DNA of 46,584 nucleotides from Acanthaster planci (GCF_001949145.1 NW_019091435.1:650267-696850), one strand, 5' to 3'; shown: positions 29,079-37,474, counted from the stretch's first letter. Made by a program: numbers and translations. The notes: generated from the sequence alone by a model not told the origin.

Positions 29079-29456
29079 ATACGTAATTTTAGAAATTTAT
29101 ATTGATTTTATGAGACACATTTGACAATATTCAAACAATGAATTTATCATAACTAAAGGCCGGTTGATACCTCGGGCGAAATTTCGATGCAAATTTGTAA
29201 TGACACCAACTTCGCTTTTCTTGCACATTTGCCTGCAGTATCAGCATTAAAGGTAGGTTTGTCAAGATAACTTTATGCGTCACTAAAGAGTTTAGATGTG
29301 TTCAACGAGTGCTAATTTGCAGCGCAAAGATTTTATCTGACTTCAAAAGTTAGCGTTTGTGTTCGCTTTCACACCACGTATGAAGCGGCCTTTGAAATTA
29401 CTCAACGAGTCAGCCTGAGCGCACTTGGAACACACGTACATGTACATGTATGTTTC
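29079..29456. other. Flank of the retrotransposon, no gene seen
   Basis: AT-rich spacer ending in a run of ACATGTACATGTA directly before the 5' LTR. The last five bases before 29451 are ATGTA, the same as the five bases following the 3' LTR. Confidence 0.6.
29451..29456. other. Ambiguous 5' LTR border and candidate target duplication
   Basis: ATGTA at 29446-29450 and ATGTA at 37129-37133 could be the 5 bp target-site duplication if the LTR starts at TG 29451. The surrounding ACATGTA repeats make a chance match easy, so this is tentative. Confidence 0.35.
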
Positions 29457-29512
29457 AGCGAGGCGAAGCGCATGCAGGGCGCGTGATCAGTGCGTGATTG
29501 CCGCCTGAGAGG

Positions 29513-29689
29513 ATGCCGGCCAATCAGCGCAACGCTAGGCTTCGCGCTCGCAGGCAGCGTGTGGCAGTGGCTAGCAGAACAGAAAAGAGGCAAGACGTCC
29601 CACGATATCGTGTTATTTACTGGTCATTAGAGCAAGAAGAAATCGGAGAAATCAAGAAGAATGTAAGTGAGAGAAAGGAGACAAATTAA
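29513..29689 (+). CDS. 58-codon basic ORF inside the 5' LTR
   Basis: Starts at ATG 29513 and ends at TAA 29687-29689. The product is Arg-rich at its N-terminus (NARLRARRQR) and acidic/basic toward the end. The same frame, same length, is open in the 3' LTR (36769-36945) with a handful of substitutions. It runs across the GTAAGT donor-like site at 29663. It could be a short upstream ORF of the genomic transcript, or merely an open stretch of a GC-rich LTR. No known protein was recognised. Confidence 0.3.
   Translation: MPANQRNARLRARRQRVAVASRTEKRQDVPRYRVIYWSLEQEEIGEIKKNVSERKETN
29663..29668 (+). promoter_or_regulatory. Candidate 5' splice donor in the LTR
   Basis: AAGAAT|GTAAGT matches the donor consensus. 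It is positioned to pair with the acceptor at 35771-35785 before the zinc-finger ORF. Retained in the 3' LTR as well. Confidence 0.4.
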
Positions 29690-29867
29690 AGCTAATCAGT
29701 TTGAGAATAATAGAGGAATCTAAAAGCTGTGTTTGGTGTGTTATTATTTCTGTGTTTGTCAGTCCTTGTACTAGTCGTAAGTCCGTGAAGTGTTGTCAGT
29801 CCCGTCTCGTCCCCCCTAAATCCTGAGTCTGTCAAGCCTTTTAGACTGTGATCTGGCCGTGTTACAC

Positions 29868-29886
29868 TGGCAGCAGCGGTGGGATT
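29868..29886 (+). promoter_or_regulatory. Primer-binding site (tRNA-Leu type)
   Basis: TGGCAGCAGCGGTGGGATT follows the 5' LTR directly. From memory it differs at two positions from the complement of the 3' end of a metazoan tRNA-Leu (AAG/UAG) carrying CCA. TGG at the LTR edge is the expected start of minus-strand priming. Ends at GGGATT near 29886. Confidence 0.75.
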
Positions 29887-30355
29887 TCAGCCCCGAAATC
29901 CTGGATTCTACTGGGAGAAACTAGACGGAGAACAACCGAGGAGGAAAGTGTCGACTTAGGATAGACGGAAAGCCGAAGCACGGCAGTGGTGTATACCGAG
30001 CCGGTGCGAGGAACAACGGATGACTTAGCAGCGAATTACGGCAGTGGTGAATACTGAGCCGTGCGTGTAGAAACTAGGGGACTCTGCGTTACGCAGTCTG
30101 GTTGTGGTGTATACCGAGCCGGTGCGTGGGTCAGCACAAGTGGCCATCCGCCGGAATAGTCCGCTGGAACCGTCCGCCCGGAACACCCGATTCCCGGATC
30201 GAGCCATTTGCGCGGAGCCTTCTACATCCGCCCGGAGTGATTCCGCCCAGATCGCCATTCCGGCCGGAGAAACTGCCGTTTCGGAGCACTCAGTTCGAGT
30301 TTAATTAAAATAAAAGATCAAATTAAAGACGCTGAAAGTTTCTGATTGGCGCACA
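29887..30355 (+). other. Retrotransposon leader with three 59-60 bp repeats
   Basis: GTGGTGTATACCGAGCCGGT and variants occur near 29986, 30045 and 30104, giving a period of 59-60 bases. The rest (30150-30290) is rich in CCGCCCGGA-type words. This is the region between primer site and gag where packaging signals normally lie. No ORF is evident. Confidence 0.7.
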
Positions 30356-31540
30356 ATGGATGGGTCTGGTATACAGAGACTCCCTTCACGCTATTCTACC
30401 CTAGGGGGTTAGACTTGTACAATGCAATTGAGAGGGAGTATGAGAGGGTTTCCCATGAAATTGAAGTACGAACACAAAGCTTAAGCTCGTTTTTGGTCAG
30501 CCCGTAAGCCAGACAAATGCAGCATGACCCTGGAGCCAGCGCATATGGAAATCATGGAGAAACATGTACTGGGAAAGAAGGATATAGCCCAGGTATCTCT
30601 AGCGAGCACCCTCAACCACATCCTAGAGTGAATGTCCCGTGTACGGAGCCACTATCAGTGTAGTAGGCAGTAAAGTCCCACTAACAGGGTACAAACAAGT
30701 GAAGACTCCCGTCACGAATGTCCAACTAAGGGATGAATCAAGCATGTGGCACGACTCTGGGATGGACATTTCTGGCAGTCTTTTCCGAACCAGGGAACAA
30801 AGAGACCCCTACTAAATTCGACAGATGGTATGGCCAAAACAAAGCTAAGGTGGTGATACGAAAATTGCGTCATCCACGAGGGAGAGCAAGGGCTTAAGCT
30901 TCCAACCGACGGCTCAGAGAACAGGCGATGACCTGCGAGGAGTACAGAGTATCGGTACAGCTGTATCTCTTCCACTGGGAGACAATTGTCATGACCATCG
31001 AACTCCCCACGATAAGATGGACTGGAGAGGGATAAGATATGTTGACCAGACTGAATGCTTGCCCAGTACGAAAAGAGAAAACCAGAGTACAAGCAGACAA
31101 CCAGCAACCGTCTCACACGTCGAGCCGCTTCTAGAACCCGTTCAGCTCTGCAAAATATGGGGGGAACAGTCAACCCCGCCAGTCCGGAATCCACCATTTG
31201 TTGACCCAAAGAGACAACCACCGATGACTGGTTTGGAAAAATTGAAGAAGGTTGGAATACCGAAGTATTGCCTTTTATGACGAGCAACTGCCAATCGGTC
31301 GCTAAACTACAAGGACAAGCCGAGGCCACCCTACCAGAGAGGCGAAGTGCCACTGATGAGTCTAGGAGCCCCATGCCAGGGTTGTCGCCTATCATCACGG
31401 CAGTCCCAAGATTGACACAACCGCGGCCGGGAGGGAAGCAAGACCAGTTTAAGTGAACTGTACTGCCTGTCAACAAAGGTGACAGAGCTGCAGAGGCTAA
31501 GCTAACAGAGTCCCACCAGGGCAAGGAGAGGCCGATCATA
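30356..31540 (+). pseudogene. gag: Degraded 5' part of gag
   Basis: The first plausible start is ATG 30356, followed by 17 further codons before a frame break in the G run at 30404-30408. A frame displaced by one base then reads DLYNAIEREYERVSHEIE for about 35 codons to a TAA and continues open to about 30660. Beyond that, all forward frames contain several stops until about 31456. A 275-codon frame on the opposite strand is a shadow. This is the position of the matrix-like N-terminal Gag region, but the sequence is too damaged to identify domains. Confidence 0.5.
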
Positions 31541-32359
31541 AAACCTGACCGTTATGATGAAAAGGGGCCGTGGAAGTCCTATCGCAAACCCTTTGAGATG
31601 TGTGCAGGCATCAATGGTTCAGACGACAAAGAAAAATGTCAGTACTTCGCTGTACTTCTTCCCGGATCGGCACAACAGACCCTTGGTAGTCTTCAAGCCG
31701 AGGCTAAGGACTACAAGCAACTTGTTAAGTCCTTGGAGTCCCGCTTTGATCCTTTGGGGAGGAAGGAACTGCACAGAGCTCAGCTGAGAAACCGCCGACA
31801 GAAGTCCTTGGAAAGCCTCGTAGAATTGGCAGAGGAAATTGGGCAGCTTGTGGACAAGGTGTATGCTGACCTGCCAGAAGATAGCCGCGACAGAATGGGG
31901 CGTGATCATTTCTTGGACACACTCCACGATGGACAAATCCGGACAAGAATCATCCAAATATGAGCGAGCACATTGGATGAAGCAGTGGCGGCTGCTGTGG
32001 AACTTGAGGCGCTATACAAAGCCGAGAAAGAACGTCGGTCCTCGGATCTGAAGAAACTCAGAAGCGCAACTGTTGAGGCAGTTCAGGTTGAAAAACCTGT
32101 AGTTGAGATTAGTTCATCAGGGAGAAAGACCACTTGGAACAACCGAAAGCAGCCCTCCGAGAGAGGCATCAAGTGTTTCAAGTGCCAAGATTTTGGGCAC
32201 GTGAAGGCCAACTTTCCTCAGGTGGAGAAGGGTGAGACCAAAGAAATAGGACAGGGGCAACAGAAGTCATCGGGTACAACGAGTCCTCATCAGAACCAGG
32301 GAAACCAGTGGAAGCTGTGCCTGAGGGCCAAGGTACAGCGGGAAAAGAGGGGTCCATGA
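31457..32359 (+). pseudogene. gag: Gag capsid-nucleocapsid, interrupted by one stop
   Basis: The frame reads KPDRYDEKGPWKSYRKPFEM before ATG 31598 and continues into a capsid-like, helix-rich stretch (QYFAVLLPGSAQQTL, then KQLVKSLESRFDP and VELAEEIGQLVDKVY). It is cut by TGA at 31961-31963 and resumes in the same frame to TGA 32357-32359. Near the end is a CCHC zinc knuckle, CFKCQDFGHVKANF: the Cys pair is at 32173 and 32182 and the His at 32198, but the last ligand Cys is Phe (32213-32215). Gag binds and packages the element RNA; both the stop and the lost ligand point to a non-functional copy. The pol frame overlaps the last 127 bases, one base back. Confidence 0.85.
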
Positions 32360-33780
32360 TTATTGATTTACAGACTGAGAATGTTGCTGCTGTTGGTGAA
32401 GGCATGCATTTAGATACAATTATTAATGGGGTACATGTGGACACATTGGTGGACACTGGGGCAACAGTGTCTCTGCTTTCAGCCAAGGTTGTCAAGCGGT
32501 GGTCAGAACAGGACCAGGCTACTGTGGTGAACACTGATGACATTAAAGTCTTACTGGCGGATAACAAAGCGTTACCAGTGGCAGGAGAAGTGGAGGCTGA
32601 ATTACAGCTTGCAGGGAATAGTGTTCGGCACCTATTTACTGTGGCTTCGATCGGAAATAAATTGCTACTGGGATTAGACAAAAGGAGCCATGTCATGGTT
32701 GCACCCTCGGTATTCAGCATTAGTGCTGACATGATACCCCTACGCTTCTTGAACCAAGGGGAGGATCAGGTCATCCTTCACAAGGGAACAACAGAAGCAG
32801 CATTTAGTGCAGGAGATGCAATAGGCCCCGAGCTCACAACGCAGGACAACCCTACTGAGGTTCCTGAGCTTGTAAGAGCAGCTGTCGAAGAATTGACTTC
32901 TGTTAACGAGTCAGACAATCCGACTTTGCCCATCCATCTGCAAGATCTGTATCAAAGGTCTTCAAGACTGCCCGACACGGAGGAGCGTCACAAGTTTAAA
33001 AACCTCTTGATCAAGCACGAGCACCAATTTGCCACACATGACGGTGATCTAGGACGGACTGAACTCGTTAAACACCGAATAGAGACCGGGGACGCGGCCC
33101 CCATAAAACAGAGACCAAGACGGCTCCCACTTCATCAAAGAGATGTCGCCGAAGCTGAGGTGGAGTCCATGCTAAAGAGAGGCATTATAAAGCCAGTTAA
33201 AGGGCCCAGGGCCTCGCCAATCGTCTTGGTGAGGAAGAAGAATGGGAAGGTACGGTTTTGTGTTGATTACCGACGGCTGAAGGCCATTACGAGGAAGGAT
33301 GCCTATCCCATTCCTCGTACTGACGAGACGATCGAGACGTTGTCTGGGTCAAAGTTGTTCTCAACTTTCGATCTTGCTTGGGGATATTGGCAAGTCCCTA
33401 TGGATGACCAGCATAAGGAGAAGACGGCTTTTGTCACACCTAGCGGATTATATCAGTTCGAAGTGATGCCCTTCGGACTTTGCAATGCGCCTGGAATGTT
33501 CGAACGCCTCATGTACGGCGTATTGCAAGGGTTACAGTGGCAAATATGTCTCGTGTACCTGGATGACATAACTGAATACAGCACTTCGTTCGAAGAGCAT
33601 GTGCAGCGCCTGGAGCTGATTTTGGGAAGAATAGTGGCCACCGGGCTTAAGCTCCAACCCAAGAAATGCGAACTGTTTCAAGATGAAGTGGCCTACCTTG
33701 GACACATCGTTTCTGCCGACAGGGTGAAGACGGATCCAATTAAGATTCAACGAGTGAAGGACTGTTTACTTTGTGAGGTA
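32233..33780 (+). pseudogene. pol: Pol N-terminal half: retropepsin and reverse transcriptase
   Basis: The frame opens after a TGA at about 32230 and is best read as the -1 continuation of gag (no clear ATG; GTG at 32308 is not a likely start). Retropepsin: VDTGATVSLLSA with the active DTG at 32452-32460. Reverse transcriptase: RRLPLHQR, then KKNGKVRFCVDYRRL, FSTFDLAWGYWQV with the first catalytic Asp at 33370, VMPFGLCNAP, and YLDD at 33556-33567 followed by ITEY where IIVFS is usual. The thumb begins (LKLQPKKCELFQDEVAYLGH) and breaks off after KIQRVKD near 33765. What follows matches the end of RNase H, so roughly 150 residues (connection plus most of RNase H, including its catalytic acids) are deleted. 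The frame ends at a stop at 33811-33813. Confidence 0.93.
32299..32338 (+). promoter_or_regulatory. Predicted -1 programmed frameshift signal
   Basis: G GGA AAC at 32299-32305 is in the gag frame exactly as X XXY YYZ. A 9-base spacer follows, then CTGTGCCT (32315-32322) and its complement AGGTACAG (32331-32338), an 8 bp stem with one G-U pair and an 8-base loop. The pol frame is open in -1 from 32233 onward, so slippage here would fuse Gag to Pol. Confidence 0.7.
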
Positions 33781-33781
33781 T

Positions 33782-34538
33782 TTCCGCCCATACGTCTATG
33801 GCCAGAGATTTAGACTGCGAACAGATCATGGAGCCCTCAAGTGATTGTTTTGGATTCAAAGAGCCAGTGGGACAAGTAGGCAGATGGTTGCAACAGTTGG
33901 CAGAGTATGACTTCACCGTAGAGCACAGGCCAAGGCACAAGCACGCTTATACAGATGCAATGTCAAGGATACTCTGCAACCAATGCCAACGTCCACAGGA
34001 GACTGAGAGTGAATCAGGTGCGTCCTCGGACTATGACGTGCCTGTTGGAGGTGTGGAACCACCGGAGACAGCTAGGAAGATTTGTCCTACCAAGGCACGG
34101 CATACAGGATTACATGAAATCGAGGCCTTAAGCTGTCGGGCAGCAAGTGCCGTGCCGGCAAACTGGTTGGAAGGTGTGACCATCACAGAACTACGCGAGC
34201 GACAGAGAAGAGATCCTGTCCTATGTAAAGTGATCCAGTGGCTAGAAATCCTAACTGTCCGCCCAACCTGGGAAGAGGTCTCAAGCGAAGTCGTTACTCT
34301 GAAGACACTGTGGGGAGCATGGAAACAGCTGTGCCTCAAGGAGGGGGTGCTACATTGCAGATGGGAGAATGACACCGGAAGTGAGGTTTGCTACCTGCTG
34401 GTGGTCCCTTCTGAAATGCAGGGAGACGTCCTCAGGCAACTGCACAATGCCCCAACTGGAGGGCACCTGGGAACTACAAAACTGTACGAGAGAGCCAAGT
34501 GCCGTTTCTATTGGCCAAAGATGCGATATACCGTTTAA
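33782..34538 (+). pseudogene. pol: RNase H remnant and integrase zinc-binding domain
   Basis: Right after the deletion, one frame gives FRPYVYGQRFRLRTDHGAL, the C-terminal RNase H signature, then TGA at 33842-33844 where Trp is expected. A one-base shift near 33850 leads into the frame of 33798-34538, with GFKEPVGQVGRWLQQLAEYD and the HKHAYTDAMSR end. The integrase HHCC domain follows: His in QLHNAPTGGHLGTTKLYER (34442) with KCRFYWPKM. It is cut by TAA at 34536-34538, between the His pair and the Cys pair. Confidence 0.85.
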
Positions 34539-35237
34539 AACTGGGTTCATGAATGCCTCGAATGTGCGAAGCAGAAATTGCCCAACAAGACCAAACGAGC
34601 GCCACTTCAACAGCAGATTTTTGGAGTCCCTCTAGAGAGGGTAGCAATCGATATCACAGGCCCATTTTCTGAGACTGCTGCCGGGAACCGCTACATAGTA
34701 GTTATAACAGACTACTTTACGAAATGGACTGAAGCGTACCCTGTGGCTTCAATTACTGCTGATGTGGTTGCTAATGTCCTCGTCAACGAGTTTATCAGCC
34801 GCTTCGGCACGCCAAGTGACCAGGACAAGACTAGAACGACACCATACCACCCGCAAAGCGACGGGCAGGTAGAAAGGTTTAACAGAACCCTTAAAGTGAT
34901 GTTGTCGTCATATGCATCTAAAGACCAGAAAGGTTGGGATCTACATGTACCTGCCATCATGATGGCATATCGAGCGTCACCTCACGAGAGTACAGGAATG
35001 TCACCAAACTTAATGATGTTTGGTCGCAAAGTGAAGCTTCCAATCGATGTCATCTGCAACTCTGCTCTGCCAGGCGAGTCGCTGGATGCCCCTGACTACG
35101 TGGCTGACTTGCTGAAGAGATTAGAGTTGGCTCACGAAAAAGTGAGAAAACCCTTAAAAAATCTGCCTGCTATCAACGCCGGCACTATGACCATAAAGCA
35201 ACCAACGACAGCTACAAAGTTGGTGCAGCAGTCATGA
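34539..35237 (+). pseudogene. pol: Integrase core, with internal deletion
   Basis: It continues in the same frame after the TAA: HECLECAKQK supplies the Cys pair (34554, 34563), then VAIDITGPF with the first catalytic Asp at 34650, and YIVVITDYFTKWTEAYP. At about 34821-34826 the sequence jumps from FGTPSDQD to KTRTTPYHPQSDGQVERFN. About 20-25 residues normally lie between, including the second catalytic Asp (DQG region), so the enzyme would be inactive. The catalytic Glu is present (34871). The frame is lost near 35150-35160 in an A-rich run. The integrase inserts the element cDNA into chromosomes. Confidence 0.92.
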
Positions 35238-35742
35238 TGAGAATCAACACCGGGAAGGTGGGGGTATGCCCGAAGTTGCAGCCGAAAATTGATGGTCCCT
35301 ACCTCATTATGGAGACCCTCAGTGATGTAGTGGTCAGGGTGCAGAAGAGCCCAAGACATAAGCTGAAAGTGGTTCACACAAAGTTGTTGAAACCATTCCA
35401 TGGTGAGGTAGATCGGTCGTAGCTATGCCGTGAAACGGAGTCATCATCTGCTGAAACAGCATTAGAGGTACCCGATAATCCACCAGTAATGTCCGACAGG
35501 GTTGACGACAGTGAGCTAGGCAAGGTTCCAGACAAAGAAGAGATAGGTGAAGCCATTGACGATCCGGATGAGGGAGACGAGCCAGTAGTATGGGACACTA
35601 CTGATGATCAGAGTACAACATCCGAGAACCAGAGGAAGCAGAACAAGCCACCTTTATATCCCAGAACAACACTGACAGTGAACCTTTACGAACTAGGCGC
35701 AAGCGTAAACCCCCTGATAGGTTTGGCGATCGGTGTGTGTAG
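35150..35742 (+). pseudogene. pol: Integrase C-terminus: GPY/F module and acidic tail
   Basis: After the frameshift, the frame reads LKKSACYQRRHYDHKATNDS and then the GPY/F module (LQPKIDGPYLIMETLSDVVV; HTKLLKPFHG), which marks Ty3/Gypsy integrases. A TAG at 35420-35422 interrupts, followed in the same frame by an acidic region (EEIGEAIDDPDEGDEPVVWD). A further shift moves to a frame ending RTRRKRKPPDRFGDRCV and TAG at 35740-35742, a typical Pol terminus. No chromodomain was recognised. Confidence 0.8.
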
Positions 35743-35770
35743 ATCTGACTAGAACCCTGTTGCGTTTCAT

Positions 35771-35785
35771 TTCTGTTTTCTGCAG
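35771..35785 (+). promoter_or_regulatory. Candidate 3' splice acceptor before the zinc-finger ORF
   Basis: TTCTGTTTTCTGCAG is a strong pyrimidine tract plus AG, ending eight bases before ATG 35793. Together with GTAAGT in the 5' LTR it could create a subgenomic mRNA for the third ORF, as env genes are expressed. Confidence 0.5.
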
Positions 35786-35792
35786 GCCAAGG

Positions 35793-36218
35793 ATGCGCCA
35801 AAGTAGAAGCTGTTCACCGACGGAGCGAAGAAGCCCAACCAGGCACAACCAGTGTGCTGAATGCAAGAGGGGATTCTCAACCCAAACCAATCTGAGACGC
35901 CACATTGACGAACAGCATCGTCGCCGTGAAAGAATCAAATGTCCCTACTGCCCCCAGTCCTTTGTCCGACAGCGCGACCTGGACCGACACTGGCAGTCTG
36001 CACACCAAGAAAACCAGGGCTCGATAAGCCAGTCAGTAGATGCCAGAGACACAGAGCCTGAAGTCCCCAGAACCCCAGGACGAAACCATGAAGATGACGT
36101 GGTGAGTCTGACGCCTGGGAGTGTGGAACGGAGTCTTGTAAAAGACTTACACTCTCCTCCCCCGACAGAGAGCGAGGCAGCCGTGATGCCTCCAATAGCC
36201 CCTTCCACTCCCTCATAG
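35793..36218 (+). CDS. Third ORF of the retrotransposon: protein with two C2H2 zinc fingers (141 aa)
   Basis: Starts at ATG 35793, ends at TAG 36216-36218. A basic, Ser/Arg-rich N-terminus (RQSRSCSPTERRSPTRHN) precedes two C2H2 fingers. Finger 1 is C21-x2-C24-x12-H37-x4-H42 (FSTQTNLRRH helix); finger 2 is C50-x2-C53-x12-H66-x4-H71 (FVRQRDLDRH helix). They are joined by the 7-residue basic linker RRRERIK, which is not the classical TGEKP type. The remainder is acidic and Ser/Pro-rich, with no transmembrane segment. It occupies the envelope position, downstream of pol, in the same orientation, preceded by a splice-acceptor-like site. Its role is unknown; nucleic-acid binding is likely from the fold. 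Unlike gag and pol it is uninterrupted over both fingers. Confidence 0.7.
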   Translation: MRQSRSCSPTERRSPTRHNQCAECKRGFSTQTNLRRHIDEQHRRRERIKCPYCPQSFVRQRDLDRHWQSAHQENQGSISQSVDARDTEPEVPRTPGRNHEDDVVSLTPGSVERSLVKDLHSPPPTESEAAVMPPIAPSTPS

Positions 36219-36357
36219 GCCTAACGAAGGACGTGGGCACCCAGAGCGACCCGATAAAGGGCTCCCGTGTGGTGGAAAGCACCATAAAAGAGGTCCTGGA
36301 GAGCGACGGGAAGATTTCACTTCGGCTTATCCAGGAGCGTTTCCTGATGGATCCATA
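36219..36357 (+). pseudogene. Possible frameshifted C-terminus of the zinc-finger ORF
   Basis: A second frame, open from about 36097 to TAA 36355-36357, reads GLTKDVGTQSDPIKGSRVVE and ends ISLRLIQERFLMDP. Its composition is protein-like and it overlaps the Pro/Ser tail of the zinc-finger ORF. A single indel near 36205-36217 would join the two, so the original protein may have been about 45 residues longer. Confidence 0.35.
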
Positions 36358-36360
36358 AAT

Positions 36361-36690
36361 GTAGGGCCTAGACTACGAGATTTGCGCATAACATTTTGTT
36401 GGCTCACTTTTTAATTAAAGTCAAAGAGAAGTTAGTTAAGTTTACCTTAACTGTTAAAGTTGTCAGAGATGTTTCGTTTTTTGTTTTTCTTAAGAGAACT
36501 CTTGAGTTTTGAAATCTTAAACCGTTGTTAAACATGGTTAGATGTTGAAAAGTGTTTTGACGAATAATTATAATTGATGTTAAATGATGTTGCTTGAGCT
36601 AATGTGATATCTGTTTATGCTGAGCACGAGTCCCTTATTGTTCTTACGGATTGTATTTGAAACTTGCTGATGTGGGGACACATCTCCCCT
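36361..36690 (+). other. Untranslated 3' region of the retrotransposon
   Basis: AT-rich, no open frame. It ends in TGTGGGGACACATCTCCCCT directly before the polypurine tract. Confidence 0.6.
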
Positions 36691-36710
36691 TAAAGGAGGG
36701 GGTAGAGAAG
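36691..36710 (+). promoter_or_regulatory. Polypurine tract
   Basis: AAAGGAGGGGGTAGAGAAG, purines with a single T, immediately precedes the 3' LTR. This is where plus-strand DNA synthesis starts. The LTR does not begin with TG after it, which leaves the exact border open. Confidence 0.75.
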
Positions 36711-36712
36711 CG

Positions 36713-37128
36713 AGCGAGGCGAAGCGCATGCAGGGCGCGTGATCAGTGCGTGATCGCCGCCTGAGAGGATGCCGGCCAATCAGCGCACCGCTAGGCTTCG
36801 CGCTCGCAGGCAGCGTGTGGCAGTGGCTGGCAGAACAGAAAAGAGGCAAGACGTCCCACGATATTGTGTTATTAACTGGTCATTAGAGCAAGAAGAAATC
36901 GGAGAAATCAAGAAGAATGTAAGTGAGAGAAAGGAGACAAATTAAAGCTAATCAGTTTGAGAATAATAGAGGAATCTAAAAGCTGTGTTTGGTGTGTTAT
37001 TATTTCTGTGTTTGTCAGTCCTGGTACTAGTCGTAAGTCCGTGAAGTGTTGTCAGTCCCGTCTCGTCCCCCCCCCCCAAATCCTGAGCCTGTCAAGCCTT
37101 TTAGACCGCGATCTGGCCCTGTTACACT
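36713..37128 (+). repeat. 3' LTR
   Basis: 416 bp, collinear with the 5' LTR. The C run near its end is 11 bases here against 6 (plus T) in the 5' copy. It repeats the 58-codon frame (36769-36945), the GTAAGT site and ATTAAA. It is followed by ATGTA (37129-37133). Confidence 0.93.
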
Positions 37129-37304
37129 ATGTAGCTAGATTTTTTTGTTCGACTTTCGTGAGTTACATTTTGATTCTTCTATACGCGTTTTACATGCACA
37201 ACACCAATCCAGCCACTTACCATGTACGGTTACTGCGGCCCGTTACATATGTGTATATGCGGCGTACATATGTGTGCACATTTACATGTACATTTTCGAC
37301 GGGG

Positions 37305-37474
37305 CCGGTGTGGCGATCTCAGCTGTCTCCCGGTCTCAGCGGTCCCCTTACCAAATATGGTAAAAATACATCATGCCATCTCTGCGCACAACAACGGGAA
37401 AGTCATCCATTTCATGTCCGGCTACGTCAGAGGGAGCTGCTGAAACCGGGAGACAGCTGTGAGCGCCATACCGG
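37305..37474. repeat. Inverted repeat, 36 bp arms
   Basis: The arms 37305-37340 and 37439-37474 match at 32 of 36 positions, sharing the core CAGCTGTCTCCCGG, with a 98-base loop. The loop itself contains TTACCAAATATGGTAA, a small palindrome. It is probably a MITE or the remains of one, situated about 170 bp past the 3' LTR. Confidence 0.7.

Larger units (their letters stand above)
29457..29868 (+). repeat. 5' LTR
   Basis: About 412 bp, matching the 3' LTR from AGCGAGGCGAAGCGCATG to GTTACACT. The exact start is unclear: upstream is TGTTTC (29451), which would give a canonical TG start, but the 3' copy does not share it. It contains a GTAAGT donor-like site (29663), ATTAAA (29685) and a 58-codon ORF (29513-29689). 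Confidence 0.93.
29457..37128 (+). mobile_element. Ty3/Gypsy LTR retrotransposon, near full length, defective, with a zinc-finger ORF
   Basis: The 7.7 kb element has two LTRs, primer site, gag, pol in the order protease-RT-RNase H-integrase (typical of Ty3/Gypsy), a GPY/F module, a third ORF with two C2H2 fingers, and a polypurine tract. Gag has an in-frame TGA and a mutated zinc knuckle. Pol lacks most of the RT connection/RNase H domain and part of the integrase core, and has further stops and frameshifts. By hand count the LTRs differ at about 11 positions plus one C-run length change in about 412 bp, so insertion is fairly recent. Such an element cannot move by itself. Confidence 0.95.

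Noticed and set aside
30712-31539. 275-codon - strand frame inside the retrotransposon
   Set aside because: It lies antisense to decayed gag and shows no family features; probably a shadow of former coding sequence.
32178-32732. 184-codon - strand frame
   Set aside because: Antisense shadow of the gag end and protease.
36671-36712. TGTGGGGACACATC as the true start of the 3' LTR
   Set aside because: It would give a TG start, but the 5' LTR lacks this segment and the polypurine tract lies after it; kept outside the LTR.
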